From: Rhizobium esperanzae
GTDB lineage: Bacteria > Pseudomonadota > Alphaproteobacteria > Rhizobiales > Rhizobiaceae
Assembly: GCF_002204185.1 (NCBI RefSeq)
Contig: NZ_MXPU01000001.1
Location: forward strand, 186,001-250,000
Direction of reading: 5' to 3'
DNA: 64,000 nt
A program made the position numbers and the translations under genes. Of the stretch, positions 16,711 to 26,662 are shown one piece after another (position 1 is the stretch's first letter; each line of letters begins with the position of its first letter). Under the pieces are notes generated by a model. It ran no database searches. It was not told the DNA's origin and was given only the letters and a program-made list of their open reading frames with translations.

Positions 16711-19614
16711 ATGCAGACGAAACGTGAGGCGAGCCTCGATCAGGCAGCCCGGCATGAACAGGAAACCAGCCCTGTGAGCGCGACGCGCAACCTCGATTTC
16801 TCGGAAATCCTCGACGCCGAGCTCTTGCAGAAGCAGTGCGACGCCGTTGCCGAGGCCAATCGGAACCGGCCCGACATCATGCGCGCCGATCTTCTCGCGG
16901 CCCTGAAAAAGGCGAGCACGGACGGCCGGCAGAAGGCGCGCGCGACCCTTGCCGCCGACGGCAGCGGTCTCAATTGCGCCTATCGGATCTCCTGGCTGCA
17001 GGACCAGATTATCACCGTCCTCTATAATTTCGCCACCGCCCATATCTTTCCGCTGCAGAAGGACAAATTCGCGGTGACGGCCGTCGGAGGCTACGGCCGC
17101 GACACGTTGGCGCCGGGCTCCGATATCGACCTGCTCTTCCTCTTCCCGCCGAGGCCGGCGGAGGAGACGCACAAGGCGGTCGAATTCATGCTCTACGTGC
17201 TCTGGGACATGGGCTTCAAGGTCGGCCACGCCACCCGCACGGTGGAGGAATGCATCGCACTGTCCAAGTCCGACATGACGATCCGTACCGCGATCCTCGA
17301 GATGCGCTATATCTGCGGCCTGCAGCGGCTGGAAACCGAGCTCGAGGCCCGCTTCGACAAGGAGATCGTCACCGGAACCGGCCCCGAATTCATCGCCGCC
17401 AAGCTGGCCGAGCGCGACGAGCGCCACCGCAAGGCAGGCGACACGCGTTACCTGGTCGAGCCGAACGTCAAGGAAGGCAAGGGCGGGCTTCGAGACCTAC
17501 ACACGCTGTTCTGGATCTCGAAATATTACTACCACGTGCGCGACCAGGCGGAGCTGATCAAGCTCGGCGTCTTGTCGAAACACGAATATCGCCTGCTGCA
17601 GAAAGCCGACGATTTTCTCTGGGCGGTGCGCTGCCATATGCACTTCCTGACAGGCAAGGCCGAGGAGCGTCTGTCCTTCGACATTCAGCGCGAGATCGCC
17701 GAGGCCTTCGGTTATCACACCCGTCCCGGCCTTTCGGCGGTCGAGCGTTTCATGAAGCACTATTTCCTCGTGGCCAAGGACGTCGGCGATCTCACGCGCA
17801 TCCTCTGCGCCGCACTCGAAGACCAGCAGGCAAAATCGATCCCGGGCCTCACCGGCGTTATTAGTCGTTTTACCCATCGCACCCGCAAAATCGCCGGCAG
17901 CGTCGAATTCGTCGAAGACCGCGGCCGCATCGCTCTCGCCGACGCCGATGTCTTCAAGCGCGACCCGGTCAGCATCCTGCGGCTCTTTCACGTCGCCGAC
18001 ATCAACGGGCTGGAATTCCATCCCGATGCGCTGAAACGCGTCACCCGTTCACTCGCGCTGATCGACGCCAGCTTACGGGAAAACGACGAGGCCAACCGCC
18101 TCTTCATGTCGATCCTGACGTCGAAGCGCGACCCGGCGCTGATCCTGCGCCGCATGAACGAGGCCGGCGTGCTCGGCCGCTTCATCCCTGATTTCGGCAA
18201 GATCGTCGCGATGATGCAGTTCAACATGTATCACCATTATACGGTCGACGAGCATCTGATCCGCTCCGTCGAGGTTCTCTCGGAGATCGACAAGTCGCGC
18301 TCGGAGGATCTGCATCCGCTCGCCAACAAGCTGATCTCGGGAATCGAGGATCGCGAGGCGCTCTATCTCGCCGTTCTCCTCCATGACATCGCCAAGGGCC
18401 GCCAGGAGGATCATTCGATCGCCGGCGCCCGCGTCGCCCGCAAGCTCTGCGTCCGCTTCGGACTGTCGCAGAAGCAGACGGAACTCGTCGTCTGGCTGAT
18501 CGAGGAACATCTGACGATGTCGATGGTGGCGCAGACCCGCGACCTCACCGATCGCAAGACCATTATCGACTTTGCCGACCGCGTGCAGTCGCTCGACCGG
18601 CTGAAGATGCTTCTGGTCCTGACGATCTGCGATATTCGCGCCGTCGGCCCCGGCGTCTGGAACGGCTGGAAGGGCCAGCTGCTGCGCACGCTCTATTACG
18701 AAACCGAGCTGCTGCTGGCCGGCGGCTTTTCGGAGGTCTCCCGCAAGGAGCGGGCCAATGCCGCCGCCGAGGCGCTGCGCGGCGCCCTTTCCGACTGGAG
18801 CCAGAAGGACCGCAACACCTATACGAAGCTGCATTACCAGCCCTACCTGCTCTCCGTGCCGTTGGAAGACCAGCTCCGCCACGCCGACTTCATCCGCCAG
18901 GCCGACAAGGCGGGCCAGGCGCTCGCCACCATGGTGCGCACCGACAGCTTCCACGCCATCACTGAAATCACCGTGCTGTCGCCCGACCATCCGCGCCTTC
19001 TCGCCGTCATTGCCGGCGCCTGTGCTGCCACGGGCGCCAACATCGTCGACGCACAGATTTTCACGACCTCGGACGGCCGGGCGCTCGATACGATCCATGT
19101 CAGCCGCGAATTTGCCGACGATGCCGACGAGCTGCGCCGCGCCGGCACGATCGGGCGGATGATCGAGAATGTACTGGCCGGCCGCAAGCGCCTGCCCGAG
19201 GTCATCGCCACGCGCACGCGTAACCGCAAGAAAAGCAAGGCTTTCGACATTCCGCCCTCGGTCAATATCACCAACAGCCTGTCGAACAAGTTCACGGTCA
19301 TCGAAGTCGAATGCCTCGACCGGCCGGGCCTGCTGTCGGAGATCACCGCCGTGCTCTCCGATCTGTCGCTCGACATCCAGTCGGCGCGCATCACCACCTT
19401 CGGCGAGAAGGTGATCGACACCTTCTACGTCACCGACCTCGTGGGTCAGAAAATATCGGGCGATAGCAAGCGCGCCAATATCACCGCCCGCATGAAGGCC
19501 GTGATGGCGGAGGAGCAGGACGAGCTGCGCGAGCGCATGCCCTCCGGCATCATCGCGCCCGCCGCCACCCGAACATCGCCCGCAGCCGAAAAGAAAGCCG
19601 ATTCCCCCGCATGA
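16711..19614 (+). CDS. glnD: Bifunctional [protein-PII] uridylyltransferase/UMP-removing enzyme GlnD
   Basis: A 967-residue nitrogen sensor. The nucleotidyltransferase motif is [20 protein letters not shown] at about residues 127-146; the HD hydrolase domain ([21 protein letters not shown]) is at about 505-570; two C-terminal ACT domains ([19 protein letters not shown] and [19 protein letters not shown]) sense glutamine. GlnD uridylylates PII proteins at low glutamine and removes UMP at high glutamine, setting glutamine synthetase and NtrC activity. It lies between mutS and murJ, the usual rhizobial order. Confidence 0.96.
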   Translation: MQTKREASLDQAARHEQETSPVSATRNLDFSEILDAELLQKQCDAVAEANRNRPDIMRADLLAALKKASTDGRQKARATLAADGSGLNCAYRISWLQDQIITVLYNFATAHIFPLQKDKFAVTAVGGYGRDTLAPGSDIDLLFLFPPRPAEETHKAVEFMLYVLWDMGFKVGHATRTVEECIALSKSDMTIRTAILEMRYICGLQRLETELEARFDKEIVTGTGPEFIAAKLAERDERHRKAGDTRYLVEPNVKEGKGGLRDLHTLFWISKYYYHVRDQAELIKLGVLSKHEYRLLQKADDFLWAVRCHMHFLTGKAEERLSFDIQREIAEAFGYHTRPGLSAVERFMKHYFLVAKDVGDLTRILCAALEDQQAKSIPGLTGVISRFTHRTRKIAGSVEFVEDRGRIALADADVFKRDPVSILRLFHVADINGLEFHPDALKRVTRSLALIDASLRENDEANRLFMSILTSKRDPALILRRMNEAGVLGRFIPDFGKIVAMMQFNMYHHYTVDEHLIRSVEVLSEIDKSRSEDLHPLANKLISGIEDREALYLAVLLHDIAKGRQEDHSIAGARVARKLCVRFGLSQKQTELVVWLIEEHLTMSMVAQTRDLTDRKTIIDFADRVQSLDRLKMLLVLTICDIRAVGPGVWNGWKGQLLRTLYYETELLLAGGFSEVSRKERANAAAEALRGALSDWSQKDRNTYTKLHYQPYLLSVPLEDQLRHADFIRQADKAGQALATMVRTDSFHAITEITVLSPDHPRLLAVIAGACAATGANIVDAQIFTTSDGRALDTIHVSREFADDADELRRAGTIGRMIENVLAGRKRLPEVIATRTRNRKKSKAFDIPPSVNITNSLSNKFTVIEVECLDRPGLLSEITAVLSDLSLDIQSARITTFGEKVIDTFYVTDLVGQKISGDSKRANITARMKAVMAEEQDELRERMPSGIIAPAATRTSPAAEKKADSPA

Positions 19615-19624
19615 GCCCCAAAGC

Positions 19625-21205
19625 ATGAGCCTCGTCAAGAAATTCGCGACCGTCGGCGGCGCCACTCTCGGCAGCCGGATTTTCGGTTTCGCCCGTGAAA
19701 CGCTGATGGCGGCGGCGCTCGGCACCGGGCCGATGGCCGACGTCTTCTACGCCGCCTTCCGTTTTCCGAACCTCTTCCGCCGGCTGTTTGCCGAAGGGGC
19801 CTTCAATGCCGCCTTCGTGCCGCTCTTTGCCAAGGAAATCGAGGCGAACGGCACGGACGGCGCCAAGCGCTTTTCGGAAGAAGTCTTCGGCGTCTTGTTT
19901 TCGGTGCTGCTCCTCATCACCATCGTGATGGAGCTTGCCATGCCGCTCTTGGTGCGCTTCATCATCGCGCCGGGTTTTGCCGACGATCCCGACAAGTTCT
20001 CGATCACGATCCGCATGGCGGCCGTGATGTTTCCCTATCTGATGTGCATGTCGCTGACGGCGATGATGAGCGGCATGCTGAATTCGCTGCATCATTTCTT
20101 CGCCGCCGCCATCGCCCCCGTCTTCCTCAACGTGGTGATGATCGGGGCGCTGTTTTATTCGCTCTATACCGGCGCCGATCCGCTCGCGACAGCATGGTAT
20201 CTCTCCTGGGGCGTTCTTGCCGCCGGGGTGCTGCAGCTCGCCGTCGTCTATATCGGCGTGCTGGCGGCCGGCATGAGCATCGGCTTGCGCTTCCCGAAAA
20301 TGACGCCCAACGTCAAGCGGCTCCTAATTCTGGCCGTGCCGGCCGCCGTCACCGGCGGCATCACCCAGATCAACCAGCTGATCGGCCAGGCGATCGCCTC
20401 CTCCCGCGACGGCGCGATCGCCGCCCTGCAATATGCCGACCGCATCTATCAGCTTCCGCTCGGCGTCGTCGGCGTCGCCGTCGGCGTCGTGCTGTTGCCG
20501 GAGCTTGCCCGGGCACTGAAGGGTGGGGCGCTGCGCGAAGCGGCAAACTTGCAGAACCGCTCGATCGAATTCGTGCTGTTCCTGACCATCCCCGCCGCTT
20601 TCGCGCTGTGGATCCTCTCGGACGAGATCATCCGCGTGCTCTATGAGCGCGGCGCCTTCCATCAGGAAAACACCACCGTCGTCGGTTCGATTCTCGCGAT
20701 TTACGGGATCGGGCTGCCGGCCTTCGTGCTGATCAAGGCGCTGCAGCCGGGCTTTTATGCCCGCGAGGACACCAAGACGCCGATGCGCTTCTCGGCGATC
20801 GCAGTGGGGACCAACTGCGCGACGGCGCTGACCCTCTTTCCTTTTATGGGCGCGCCCGGCATCGCCGTCGCCGAAGCCACCGCCGGCTGGATCAGCACGC
20901 TTCTGCTGTTCACCACGCTTCTGCGCCGCGGCCATCTGACATGGGAATGGGCGTTGGCAAAACGCGCCGCCCTGCTGATCGTCGCCTCGGCCGTCATGGG
21001 CGCGGCGATCGTCGTCCTCAAGCAATATTGGGCGCCATGGCTCGCCTCCGGCGCGCCGCTTCTGACAAAGGTCGGTACGCTGGGGCTGCTGATCGCAATC
21101 GCCATGCTCATCTATTTCGCCGCCGCTTTCCTGATCGGCGGGGCGGACCTCGGCATGATCCGGCGCAATCTGAACCGCAAGCCGGTGCCGGCGAAGGATG
21201 CGTGA
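19625..21205 (+). CDS. murJ: Lipid II flippase MurJ (MviN)
   Basis: A 526-residue polytopic membrane protein of the MOP superfamily with about 14 predicted helices. N-terminal signature residues are present: KKFATVGGATLGSRIFGFAR and FRFPNLFRRLFAEGAFNAAF, the conserved MurJ motif. It moves the peptidoglycan precursor lipid II across the inner membrane. The start lies 10 bases after the glnD stop, so it probably shares the glnD transcript. The gene is followed by a RIME-like repeat. Confidence 0.95.
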   Translation: MSLVKKFATVGGATLGSRIFGFARETLMAAALGTGPMADVFYAAFRFPNLFRRLFAEGAFNAAFVPLFAKEIEANGTDGAKRFSEEVFGVLFSVLLLITIVMELAMPLLVRFIIAPGFADDPDKFSITIRMAAVMFPYLMCMSLTAMMSGMLNSLHHFFAAAIAPVFLNVVMIGALFYSLYTGADPLATAWYLSWGVLAAGVLQLAVVYIGVLAAGMSIGLRFPKMTPNVKRLLILAVPAAVTGGITQINQLIGQAIASSRDGAIAALQYADRIYQLPLGVVGVAVGVVLLPELARALKGGALREAANLQNRSIEFVLFLTIPAAFALWILSDEIIRVLYERGAFHQENTTVVGSILAIYGIGLPAFVLIKALQPGFYAREDTKTPMRFSAIAVGTNCATALTLFPFMGAPGIAVAEATAGWISTLLLFTTLLRRGHLTWEWALAKRAALLIVASAVMGAAIVVLKQYWAPWLASGAPLLTKVGTLGLLIAIAMLIYFAAAFLIGGADLGMIRRNLNRKPVPAKDA

Positions 21206-21224
21206 AACCAGGGTAATTGCCAAT

Positions 21225-21366
21225 ACCAGCCCCTCGTCCGGCTGCCGCCACCTTCTCCCGTTCTGACGGGGAGAAGGGACTTGCCGCACCGTCACGCCGC
21301 TCTCAAGACTCTCGTAGGGCATGTCCCCTCGCCCCGTTTACGGCGAGAGGGTTAGGGTGAGGGGCA
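21225..21366. repeat. RIME-like palindromic intergenic repeat, copy B
   Basis: It occupies most of the convergent gap between murJ and the M15-like gene. Hairpin one is CCTTCTCCC/GGGGAGAAGG at about 21251-21276; hairpin two is CCCTCGCC/GGCGAGAGGG at about 21326-21351, ending in GGGTGAGGGG. It shares the CCCCTCRTCC and CTTCTCCC modules with copies at 10978-11125 and 59758-59962. It could form a bidirectional transcript end between two converging genes. Confidence 0.65.
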
Positions 21367-21426
21367 AAAGCCACCATCGCAAACCGGGCAGTCGTGGCAC
21401 AACCCCCTGCACACCTTCTCTCCCGC

Positions 21427-21855
21427 TTAACAATCGACCCATCGCCGTTGCGGGCCGACATCGACATGAATAATGCCGTTGCAATAGCTGCCGATGCCGC
21501 CGATGCCAGGAGCTGTCCTGGCGGCAGCAATGATTGTTCGTTCCGAGAGGCCCGGCACCCTGATATCGGCCGCCAGGCATTTTCCATGCAGGGAGCCATG
21601 ACGGCGGGGATGCGGCCGGAGGCCGGAGGTGACGATCGGGCGGCGTCCGGTCTTTGTGGCGATATGCGAGAGGATCGCTCGCAGGCGCTCTGGAAAACAG
21701 CCGGCACGCACGCTGACGGTCTGGACCGCATAGGCGAGACGCGCCTCATGCTTGGGAAGATGAATGACCGGTCTCTTGCTGTCTTGACCGACGGCGCCGG
21801 TTGCGGATTGTAGGGCGAAAAGGCCTGCCAGGGCGAGCAAACTGACGTTCTGCAT
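21427..21855 (-). CDS. Secreted peptidase M15-like (DUF882/YcbK-type) protein
   Basis: A 142-residue protein with an N-terminal signal peptide (residues 1-23). The zinc-site pattern of M15/YcbK-like murein peptidases is visible: His in GSLHGKCLAADIRVPG, Asp in AADI and the closing IIHVDVGPQRRW. The RPIVTSGLRPHPRR strand is also typical. It probably acts on peptidoglycan in the periplasm. It is shorter than most DUF882 proteins and lacks the peptidoglycan-binding extension. The start ATG at 21855 has GGAGGGACC upstream. Confidence 0.75.
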   Translation of the reverse strand: MQNVSLLALAGLFALQSATGAVGQDSKRPVIHLPKHEARLAYAVQTVSVRAGCFPERLRAILSHIATKTGRRPIVTSGLRPHPRRHGSLHGKCLAADIRVPGLSERTIIAAARTAPGIGGIGSYCNGIIHVDVGPQRRWVDC

Positions 21856-22041
21856 GGTCCCTCCGGTCGGTTAGGCTGGCGATCAATGGACTGGCCAGCA
21901 CGGCCGAGGATTTTCAGTTCAATAAAAGCTTTTCTGTGAAATTTTATACTCAATTTGAACTAAGAACGCTGATCAATTTGGCTTAAAAATGAGCATCCTT
22001 CGCGTTCGCGGTGGAATAAACATCCAAACATCGGAGATCAC

Positions 22042-22449
22042 ATGACGCTTCAGTCTCTATTTCTCGTCACGCTCGTCGTCGACGATTACGACCGCGCCAA
22101 GCGCTTCTATTGCGGCACCCTCGGTTTTGATTGCCTTCAGGACGAGCCCCAGCCTGAGGGCAAACGCTGGGTGGTCGTGAAGCCGAAAGGCGGAGATGGC
22201 GCCGCCTTTCTGCTGGCGCAGGCGGCAAACGAGACGCAGCGCGCGGCGATCGGCAACCAGACCGGCGGCCGCGTCGGCTTCTTCCTGAAGACCGACGATT
22301 TCGCTCGCGATCATGCCGCGATGCTCGGCGCCGGCGTGCGCTTTCTGGAGGAGCCCAGGCATGAGGTTTACGGCACGGTTGCCGTCTTTGCGGATCCCTA
22401 CGGCAACACCTTCGATCTGATCCAGCATGCCGCAGCCCGAACCCCTTGA
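22042..22449 (+). CDS. VOC (glyoxalase/bleomycin resistance) family protein
   Basis: A 135-residue single-domain vicinal-oxygen-chelate protein. The N-terminal beta-alpha-beta unit TLVVDDYDRAKRFYCGTLGFDCLQDE and the C-terminal FADPYGNTFDLIQ are diagnostic. One metal ligand of the paired module may be the terminal Gln or Glu region; the substrate cannot be inferred. It is preceded by an AT-rich promoter region at 21900-22030 and followed by trpS 87 bases later. Confidence 0.83.
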   Translation: MTLQSLFLVTLVVDDYDRAKRFYCGTLGFDCLQDEPQPEGKRWVVVKPKGGDGAAFLLAQAANETQRAAIGNQTGGRVGFFLKTDDFARDHAAMLGAGVRFLEEPRHEVYGTVAVFADPYGNTFDLIQHAAARTP

Positions 22450-22536
22450 TTGCGACCGGCCGCCCGTGCATAAGCCGCGGCGTTAGCAACATAGGCGGGA
22501 AGCCTTGGGGCCCTCCACCAGCCTTTTGAGGACGAC

Positions 22537-23601
22537 ATGAGCGAATTCAAGAAACTCGTATTCTCCGGCGTGCAGCCGACCGGCAATCTGCATCTCGGCA
22601 ACTATCTCGGCGCGATCCGCCGCTTCGTGGCGCTGCAGGAAGGCAATGACTGCATCTATTGCGTCGTCGACATGCATGCCCTCACGGCTCAGCTGGTGCA
22701 CGTGGATATGCCGAGCCAGACGCGCTCGATCGCCGCCGCCTTCATTGCCGCCGGCATCGATCCGGAAAAGCATATCGTCTTCAATCAGTCGGCCGTGCCG
22801 CAGCACGCGGAACTCGCCTGGATATTCAATTGTGTCGCCCGCATCGGCTGGATGAACCGCATGACGCAGTTCAAGGACAAGGCCGGCAAGGACCGTGAGC
22901 AGGCCTCCCTCGGCCTCTACGCCTATCCGAGCCTGATGGCCGCCGACATCCTCGTCTATCGCGCCACCCATGTGCCCGTTGGCGAGGACCAAAAGCAGCA
23001 TCTGGAGCTTGCCCGCGACATTGCGATGAAGTTCAACCTCGATTATGCCGAGCATATTCGCAAGAGCGGCTACGGCATCGACATCACCGTCGGCGACGAG
23101 CCGGTGCATGCCTATTTCCCGATGGTCGAACCCTTGATCGGCGGACCGGCGCCGCGCGTCATGTCGCTGCGCGACGGCACCAAGAAAATGTCGAAATCGG
23201 ACCCTTCCGACCTTTCGCGCATCAATCTGATGGACGACGAGGAGGCGATCTCGAAGAAGATCCGCAAGGCCAAGACCGATCCGGACGGTTTGCCGAGCGA
23301 GGTCGACGGGCTGCAGGGCCGGCCGGAAGCCGACAATCTGGTGGCGATCTATGCCGCGCTCGCCGACAAATCGAAAGCCGAGGTTCTGGCCGAGTTCGGC
23401 GGCCAGCAATTCTCCGTCTTCAAGCCGGCGCTGGTCGATCTCGCCATCCATGTGCTGGCGCCGATCACCGGCGAGATGCGCCGGTTGATGGACGATACCA
23501 GCCATATCGACGCGATCCTGCGCAGGGGCGGCGAACGCGCCCGAGCCCGCGCCGAGGTGACGATGAACCAGCTGCGCGACGTCATCGGCTTCCTTTACTG
23601 A
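22537..23601 (+). CDS. trpS: Tryptophanyl-tRNA synthetase
   Basis: A 354-residue class I aminoacyl-tRNA synthetase of normal bacterial TrpRS length. The HIGH-type signature is [13 protein letters not shown] near residue 10, and the KMSKS loop is [11 protein letters not shown] at about residue 207. It charges tRNA-Trp. The start ATG at 22537 is preceded by GAGGACGAC. A hairpin at 23605-23641 directly after the stop codon may end the transcript. Confidence 0.97.
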   Translation: MSEFKKLVFSGVQPTGNLHLGNYLGAIRRFVALQEGNDCIYCVVDMHALTAQLVHVDMPSQTRSIAAAFIAAGIDPEKHIVFNQSAVPQHAELAWIFNCVARIGWMNRMTQFKDKAGKDREQASLGLYAYPSLMAADILVYRATHVPVGEDQKQHLELARDIAMKFNLDYAEHIRKSGYGIDITVGDEPVHAYFPMVEPLIGGPAPRVMSLRDGTKKMSKSDPSDLSRINLMDDEEAISKKIRKAKTDPDGLPSEVDGLQGRPEADNLVAIYAALADKSKAEVLAEFGGQQFSVFKPALVDLAIHVLAPITGEMRRLMDDTSHIDAILRRGGERARARAEVTMNQLRDVIGFLY

Positions 23602-23604
23602 GGC

Positions 23605-23641
23605 AGATCTCCTCTTCTTACCCTTCGGGGGAAGAGGATCT
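23605..23641 (+). terminator. Hairpin after trpS
   Basis: An inverted repeat AGATCTCCTCTTC / GAAGAGGATCT beginning 3 bases after the trpS stop codon, with one unpaired base in the left arm. The following sequence has only a short T-poor tail, so it may be a weak terminator or a transcript-end stabiliser. Confidence 0.5.
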
Positions 23642-23708
23642 ATTCGGAAGGAGAAGCGGCAAAAACTGCGCTTGCAATTTTTCCGCTTCAGGTGTCAGAG
23701 TCCGCCCC

Positions 23709-24200
23709 ATGGTATCGAAGCGACTCTCACGGCTCGAAGGTCACCGGCGCAAATTCATGGCGGTGATCGACGGGACACCCGAATGCCAGCGCGCCGTTCA
23801 TTATGCCGGCCGGCGCGCGAAGAACTCCAATGGCGGCCTGGTGCTGCTCTATGTGATCCCGAACGGCGATTTCCAGCAATGGCTCGGCGTCGAGGAGATC
23901 ATGCGGGCCGAGGCGCGCGAGGAAGCCGAGGCAACGGTTGCCAAGATCGCCCAGATCGTGCGCGAGACGATCGGCATCGAGCCCGAAGTCGTCATCCGCG
24001 AAGGCAGTGCCGCCGAGCAGATCAACGCCGTGATCGAGGAAGACCGCGATGTGGCGATCCTCGTTCTTGCCGCCGGCTCGGCGAAAGAAGGCCCGGGACC
24101 ACTGGTTTCGTCGGTCGCCGGACGCGCGGCGGCGTTTCCGATCCCCGTCACCGTCCTGCCGGATACGCTGACCAACGAGGAAATCGACGCCCTCTGCTGA
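23709..24200 (+). CDS. Universal stress protein (UspA family)
   Basis: A 163-residue single USP domain: an N-terminal strand KFMAVIDGTPECQRAVHYAGRRA, the LVLLYVIP second strand, and a C-terminal ATP-binding loop. The canonical G-x2-G-x9-G-S motif is altered (VLAAGSAKEGPGPLVSSVAGRAA), so ATP binding may be weak. USP proteins accumulate under growth arrest. It lies alone between trpS and the nfu gene. Confidence 0.86.
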   Translation: MVSKRLSRLEGHRRKFMAVIDGTPECQRAVHYAGRRAKNSNGGLVLLYVIPNGDFQQWLGVEEIMRAEAREEAEATVAKIAQIVRETIGIEPEVVIREGSAAEQINAVIEEDRDVAILVLAAGSAKEGPGPLVSSVAGRAAAFPIPVTVLPDTLTNEEIDALC

Positions 24201-24224
24201 GCCTATTTCTTGAGTACAAGTCTC

Positions 24225-24253
24225 TTGATTAGGCCAGGCAATGGGCTTATCTT
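24225..24253 (+). promoter_or_regulatory. Sigma-70 promoter for the nfu gene
   Basis: TTGATT at 24225-24230 and TATCTT at 24248-24253 are separated by exactly 17 bases, about 57 bases before the nfu start codon. The -35 and -10 hexamers match the consensus at 4 and 4 positions. Confidence 0.5.
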
Positions 24254-24272
24254 CTTTTGAGGAATTCTAAAG
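24254..24272. promoter_or_regulatory. Irr-like palindrome at the nfu promoter
   Basis: A 19-base imperfect palindrome of form CTTTnGAnnnnnTCnAAAG starts directly after the -10 hexamer of the nfu promoter. Half-sites close to TTTAGAA/TTCTAAA are the iron-control element bound by Irr in Rhizobiales, so repression under iron limitation is an attractive inference for an Fe-S delivery gene. The right half is the better match; the left has TTTTGA. Confidence 0.3.
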
Positions 24273-24309
24273 ACGGCCGAGGTCTCGAGCCTGTCACATG
24301 GAGAGCCAG

Positions 24310-24876
24310 ATGTTCATTCAGACCGAAGCCACGCCGAACCCCGCCACACAGAAGTTCCTGCCGGGTAAGGTCGTCATGGAAAACGGCACCGCCGAATTCC
24401 GCAGCGCCGAAGAGGCTGAAGCCTCGCCGCTCGCCGCCCGGCTGTTCGAAATCCCTGGCGTTACCGGCGTCTATTTCGGCTATGATTTCATTTCCGTCTC
24501 CAAGGACAACGCCGACTGGCAGCATCTTAAGCCGGCTATCCTTGGCTCGATCATGGAGCATTTCATGTCCGGCAAGCCGGTCATGGGGAATGCCTCCATC
24601 CTTTCAGAGGATGCCGATGCCGGCGACGAGTTCTTTGACGAAGGCGACGAATCGATCGTGCTGACCATCAAGGAACTTCTGGAGACCCGCGTGCGCCCGG
24701 CCGTCGCCCAGGACGGCGGCGACATCACCTTCCGTGGTTTCAAGGACGGCAAGGTCTATCTGAACATGAAAGGCTCCTGCTCCGGCTGCCCGTCTTCGAC
24801 GGCGACGCTGAAGCACGGCGTCCAGAACCTGCTGCGCCATTTTGTTCCCGAAGTGCAGGAAGTCATTGCCGCTTAA
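24310..24876 (+). CDS. NifU-like Fe-S scaffold/carrier protein (Nfu type)
   Basis: A 188-residue protein with an N-terminal Nfu domain (MFIQTEATPNPATQKFLPG) and a C-terminal NifU domain whose CxxC pair, Cys157 and Cys160 in GSCSGCPSS, binds a bridging [4Fe-4S] cluster between two subunits. It passes clusters to apo-enzymes such as the radical SAM proteins encoded nearby (miaB, hemW). The ATG at 24310 has GGAGAG 7 bases upstream; the ATG at 24298 would add four residues. A candidate Irr site lies in its promoter. Confidence 0.92.
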   Translation: MFIQTEATPNPATQKFLPGKVVMENGTAEFRSAEEAEASPLAARLFEIPGVTGVYFGYDFISVSKDNADWQHLKPAILGSIMEHFMSGKPVMGNASILSEDADAGDEFFDEGDESIVLTIKELLETRVRPAVAQDGGDITFRGFKDGKVYLNMKGSCSGCPSSTATLKHGVQNLLRHFVPEVQEVIAA

Positions 24877-24965
24877 GAATTTGGAATTCGCTCCGGCCGT
24901 TCATCTCAGGTTCGGTTGGACGGTTTATGGTTAGGCGACAAACAGTTTATTCGGAAATTGATGGC

Positions 24966-25628
24966 ATGATCGTTCTGGCGCTCGACACGGCAGGTGTGGA
25001 TTGCGCTGCCGCCGTTTATGACAGCGGCAGAAATACGGTGCTGGGGGAGGCATCGGACATGATCGGCAAGGGGCATGCTGAACATCTGATCGGTATCGTC
25101 GATCGCGCGCTGGATCAGGCGGGAGTGACACTTTCTCAGATCGACCGCCTTGCCGTCACCATCGGCCCCGGCTCCTTTACCGGTATCCGCGTCGGCGTTG
25201 CCGCAGCCCGCGGTTTTGCGCTTTCCCTCAATGTGCCCGTCATCGGCGTCACCACGCTCGAGGTGATGGCCGCCGCCCAGCGGGAGAAGACGCCCGGCCG
25301 CGCCGTGCTGGCGGCGATGGACGCCAAGCGGGACGAAATCTATCTCCAGTCCTTCGCAGCCGATGGTTCCCCGCTCGATCAGCCGCGGGCGGCAAGTCTC
25401 GCCGAGGCGCAGGCTTTCGCCGCCGGCTTCGATGGTGAAATGACCGGTTCGGCAACGCCGCTCCTGAAGGCCGGCGCCGGTGGCGATCATCCCAATGTCT
25501 TTCCGACTTCGATTGTCGCGCGTCTGGGGGCTGCCGTCCCTGCCGATGCCGGAAAGCCCAAGCCCCTTTATCTGCGCGGACCGGATGCCAAGCCGCAGGC
25601 CGGATATGCGATTGCGCGACGAGTGTGA
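24966..25628 (+). CDS. tsaB: tRNA threonylcarbamoyladenosine biosynthesis protein TsaB
   Basis: A 220-residue ASKHA-fold protein, starting MIVLALDTAGVDCAAAVYD and carrying the TIGPGSFTGIRVGVAAARG motif of TsaB. TsaB scaffolds TsaD and TsaE in making t6A37 on ANN-decoding tRNAs. The in-frame start at 24927 would add 13 residues that do not fit the family. It overlaps the region of rimI initiation, so tsaB-rimI is a coupled pair, as in many bacteria. Confidence 0.92.
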   Translation: MIVLALDTAGVDCAAAVYDSGRNTVLGEASDMIGKGHAEHLIGIVDRALDQAGVTLSQIDRLAVTIGPGSFTGIRVGVAAARGFALSLNVPVIGVTTLEVMAAAQREKTPGRAVLAAMDAKRDEIYLQSFAADGSPLDQPRAASLAEAQAFAAGFDGEMTGSATPLLKAGAGGDHPNVFPTSIVARLGAAVPADAGKPKPLYLRGPDAKPQAGYAIARRV

Positions 25629-25630
25629 CC

Positions 25631-26125
25631 ATGCTGGAAGCCTATCTGACGCTGAAGCCGGAATTCGAAATCATCGCCATGGAGCGCGAGGATTGCCGCG
25701 ATGTCGCCGTCCTGCATGGCGAGCGTTTCGCCCGGCCCTGGGGCGACGGCGAATTCCACAGCCTGCTGTCGCAGGAGACTGTTTTCGGCTTCGTCGCGCG
25801 CCAGACCAACGCCATCCTGAAAAAACCGCTCCCCGGCTTTATCCTTGCGCGTGAGGTCGCCGGCGAGGCCGAGATCCTGACGATTGCCGTGCAGGCGAAG
25901 GTCGCCCGCGCCGGGCTGGGCTGGCGGCTGATGCAGGCGGCAATGCGCGAGGCGCGGGCGCGTGGCGGCGAGAGCGTGTTTCTCGAGGTCGACAGCGGCA
26001 ATACGGCCGCACTCGGCCTTTACCGCAAGCTCGGCTTTGAAAAGGTCGGCGAGCGCCAAGGCTACTACAAGCAGGAAAACGGCGCCCGCTCCACGGCGCT
26101 TGTCATGCAGCGCGTTCTTCGATAG
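25631..26125 (+). CDS. rimI: Ribosomal protein S18-alanine N-acetyltransferase RimI
   Basis: A 164-residue GNAT enzyme with an acetyl-CoA loop VARAGLGWRLMQAAM and the C-terminal VDSGNTAALGLYRKLGFEKVGERQGYY pattern found in RimI. It acetylates the N-terminus of S18, and in some bacteria other proteins. The start at ATG 25631 lies 2 bases after the tsaB stop; a GTG at 25625 that overlaps the stop is a possible alternative. Gene order tsaB-rimI supports the specific name. Confidence 0.87.
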   Translation: MLEAYLTLKPEFEIIAMEREDCRDVAVLHGERFARPWGDGEFHSLLSQETVFGFVARQTNAILKKPLPGFILAREVAGEAEILTIAVQAKVARAGLGWRLMQAAMREARARGGESVFLEVDSGNTAALGLYRKLGFEKVGERQGYYKQENGARSTALVMQRVLR

Positions 26126-26206
26126 TTCCGTGGCAGAAAGATGACATCCGCACCGGCACGAACGCCGTGCAGGCATGTCGAAACACGAATATCTCTAGAG
26201 GCGGCC

Positions 26207-26635
26207 ATGACCGATGTAGCCAAGACCCTTGAGGAGCTTTGCACCGAACGCGGCATGCGCATGACCGAGCAGCGCCGCGTGATCGCACGCATCCTCGAAG
26301 AGTCGGAAGACCATCCTGACGTCGAAGAGCTTTACCGCCGTTCGGTGAAGGTCGATGCGAAGATCTCGATCTCGACGGTCTATCGCACCGTCAAATTGTT
26401 CGAGGATGCCGGCATCATCGCCCGCCACGACTTCCGCGACGGGCGCTCGCGCTACGAAACGGTGCCGGAAGAGCATCATGACCACCTCATCGACCTGAAG
26501 ACCGGCACGGTCATCGAATTCCGTTCGCCGGAGATCGAGGCGCTGCAGGAGCGCATCGCCCGCGAGCACGGCTTCCAGCTGGTCGACCACCGCCTGGAGC
26601 TCTACGGCATTCCGTTGAAGAAGGAAGATATCTGA
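26207..26635 (+). CDS. mur: Fur family metalloregulator (Mur-like, manganese/iron)
   Basis: A 142-residue Fur-family repressor: a winged helix at about residues 1-85 (RMTEQRRVIARILEESEDHPDVEELYRR, ISISTVYRTVKLFEDAGII) and a dimerisation domain with the metal-binding PEEHHDHLIDLKTGTVIEF segment. It lacks the C-terminal CxxC zinc motif of many Fur proteins. In Rhizobium and Sinorhizobium the orthologue in this neighbourhood acts as Mur, repressing Mn transport genes with Mn2+; that assignment is from position and family, not from residues unique to Mur. Confidence 0.87.
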   Translation: MTDVAKTLEELCTERGMRMTEQRRVIARILEESEDHPDVEELYRRSVKVDAKISISTVYRTVKLFEDAGIIARHDFRDGRSRYETVPEEHHDHLIDLKTGTVIEFRSPEIEALQERIAREHGFQLVDHRLELYGIPLKKEDI

Positions 26636-26662
26636 AGCGATGGCAGCCCGGGAGTGCCGCAT

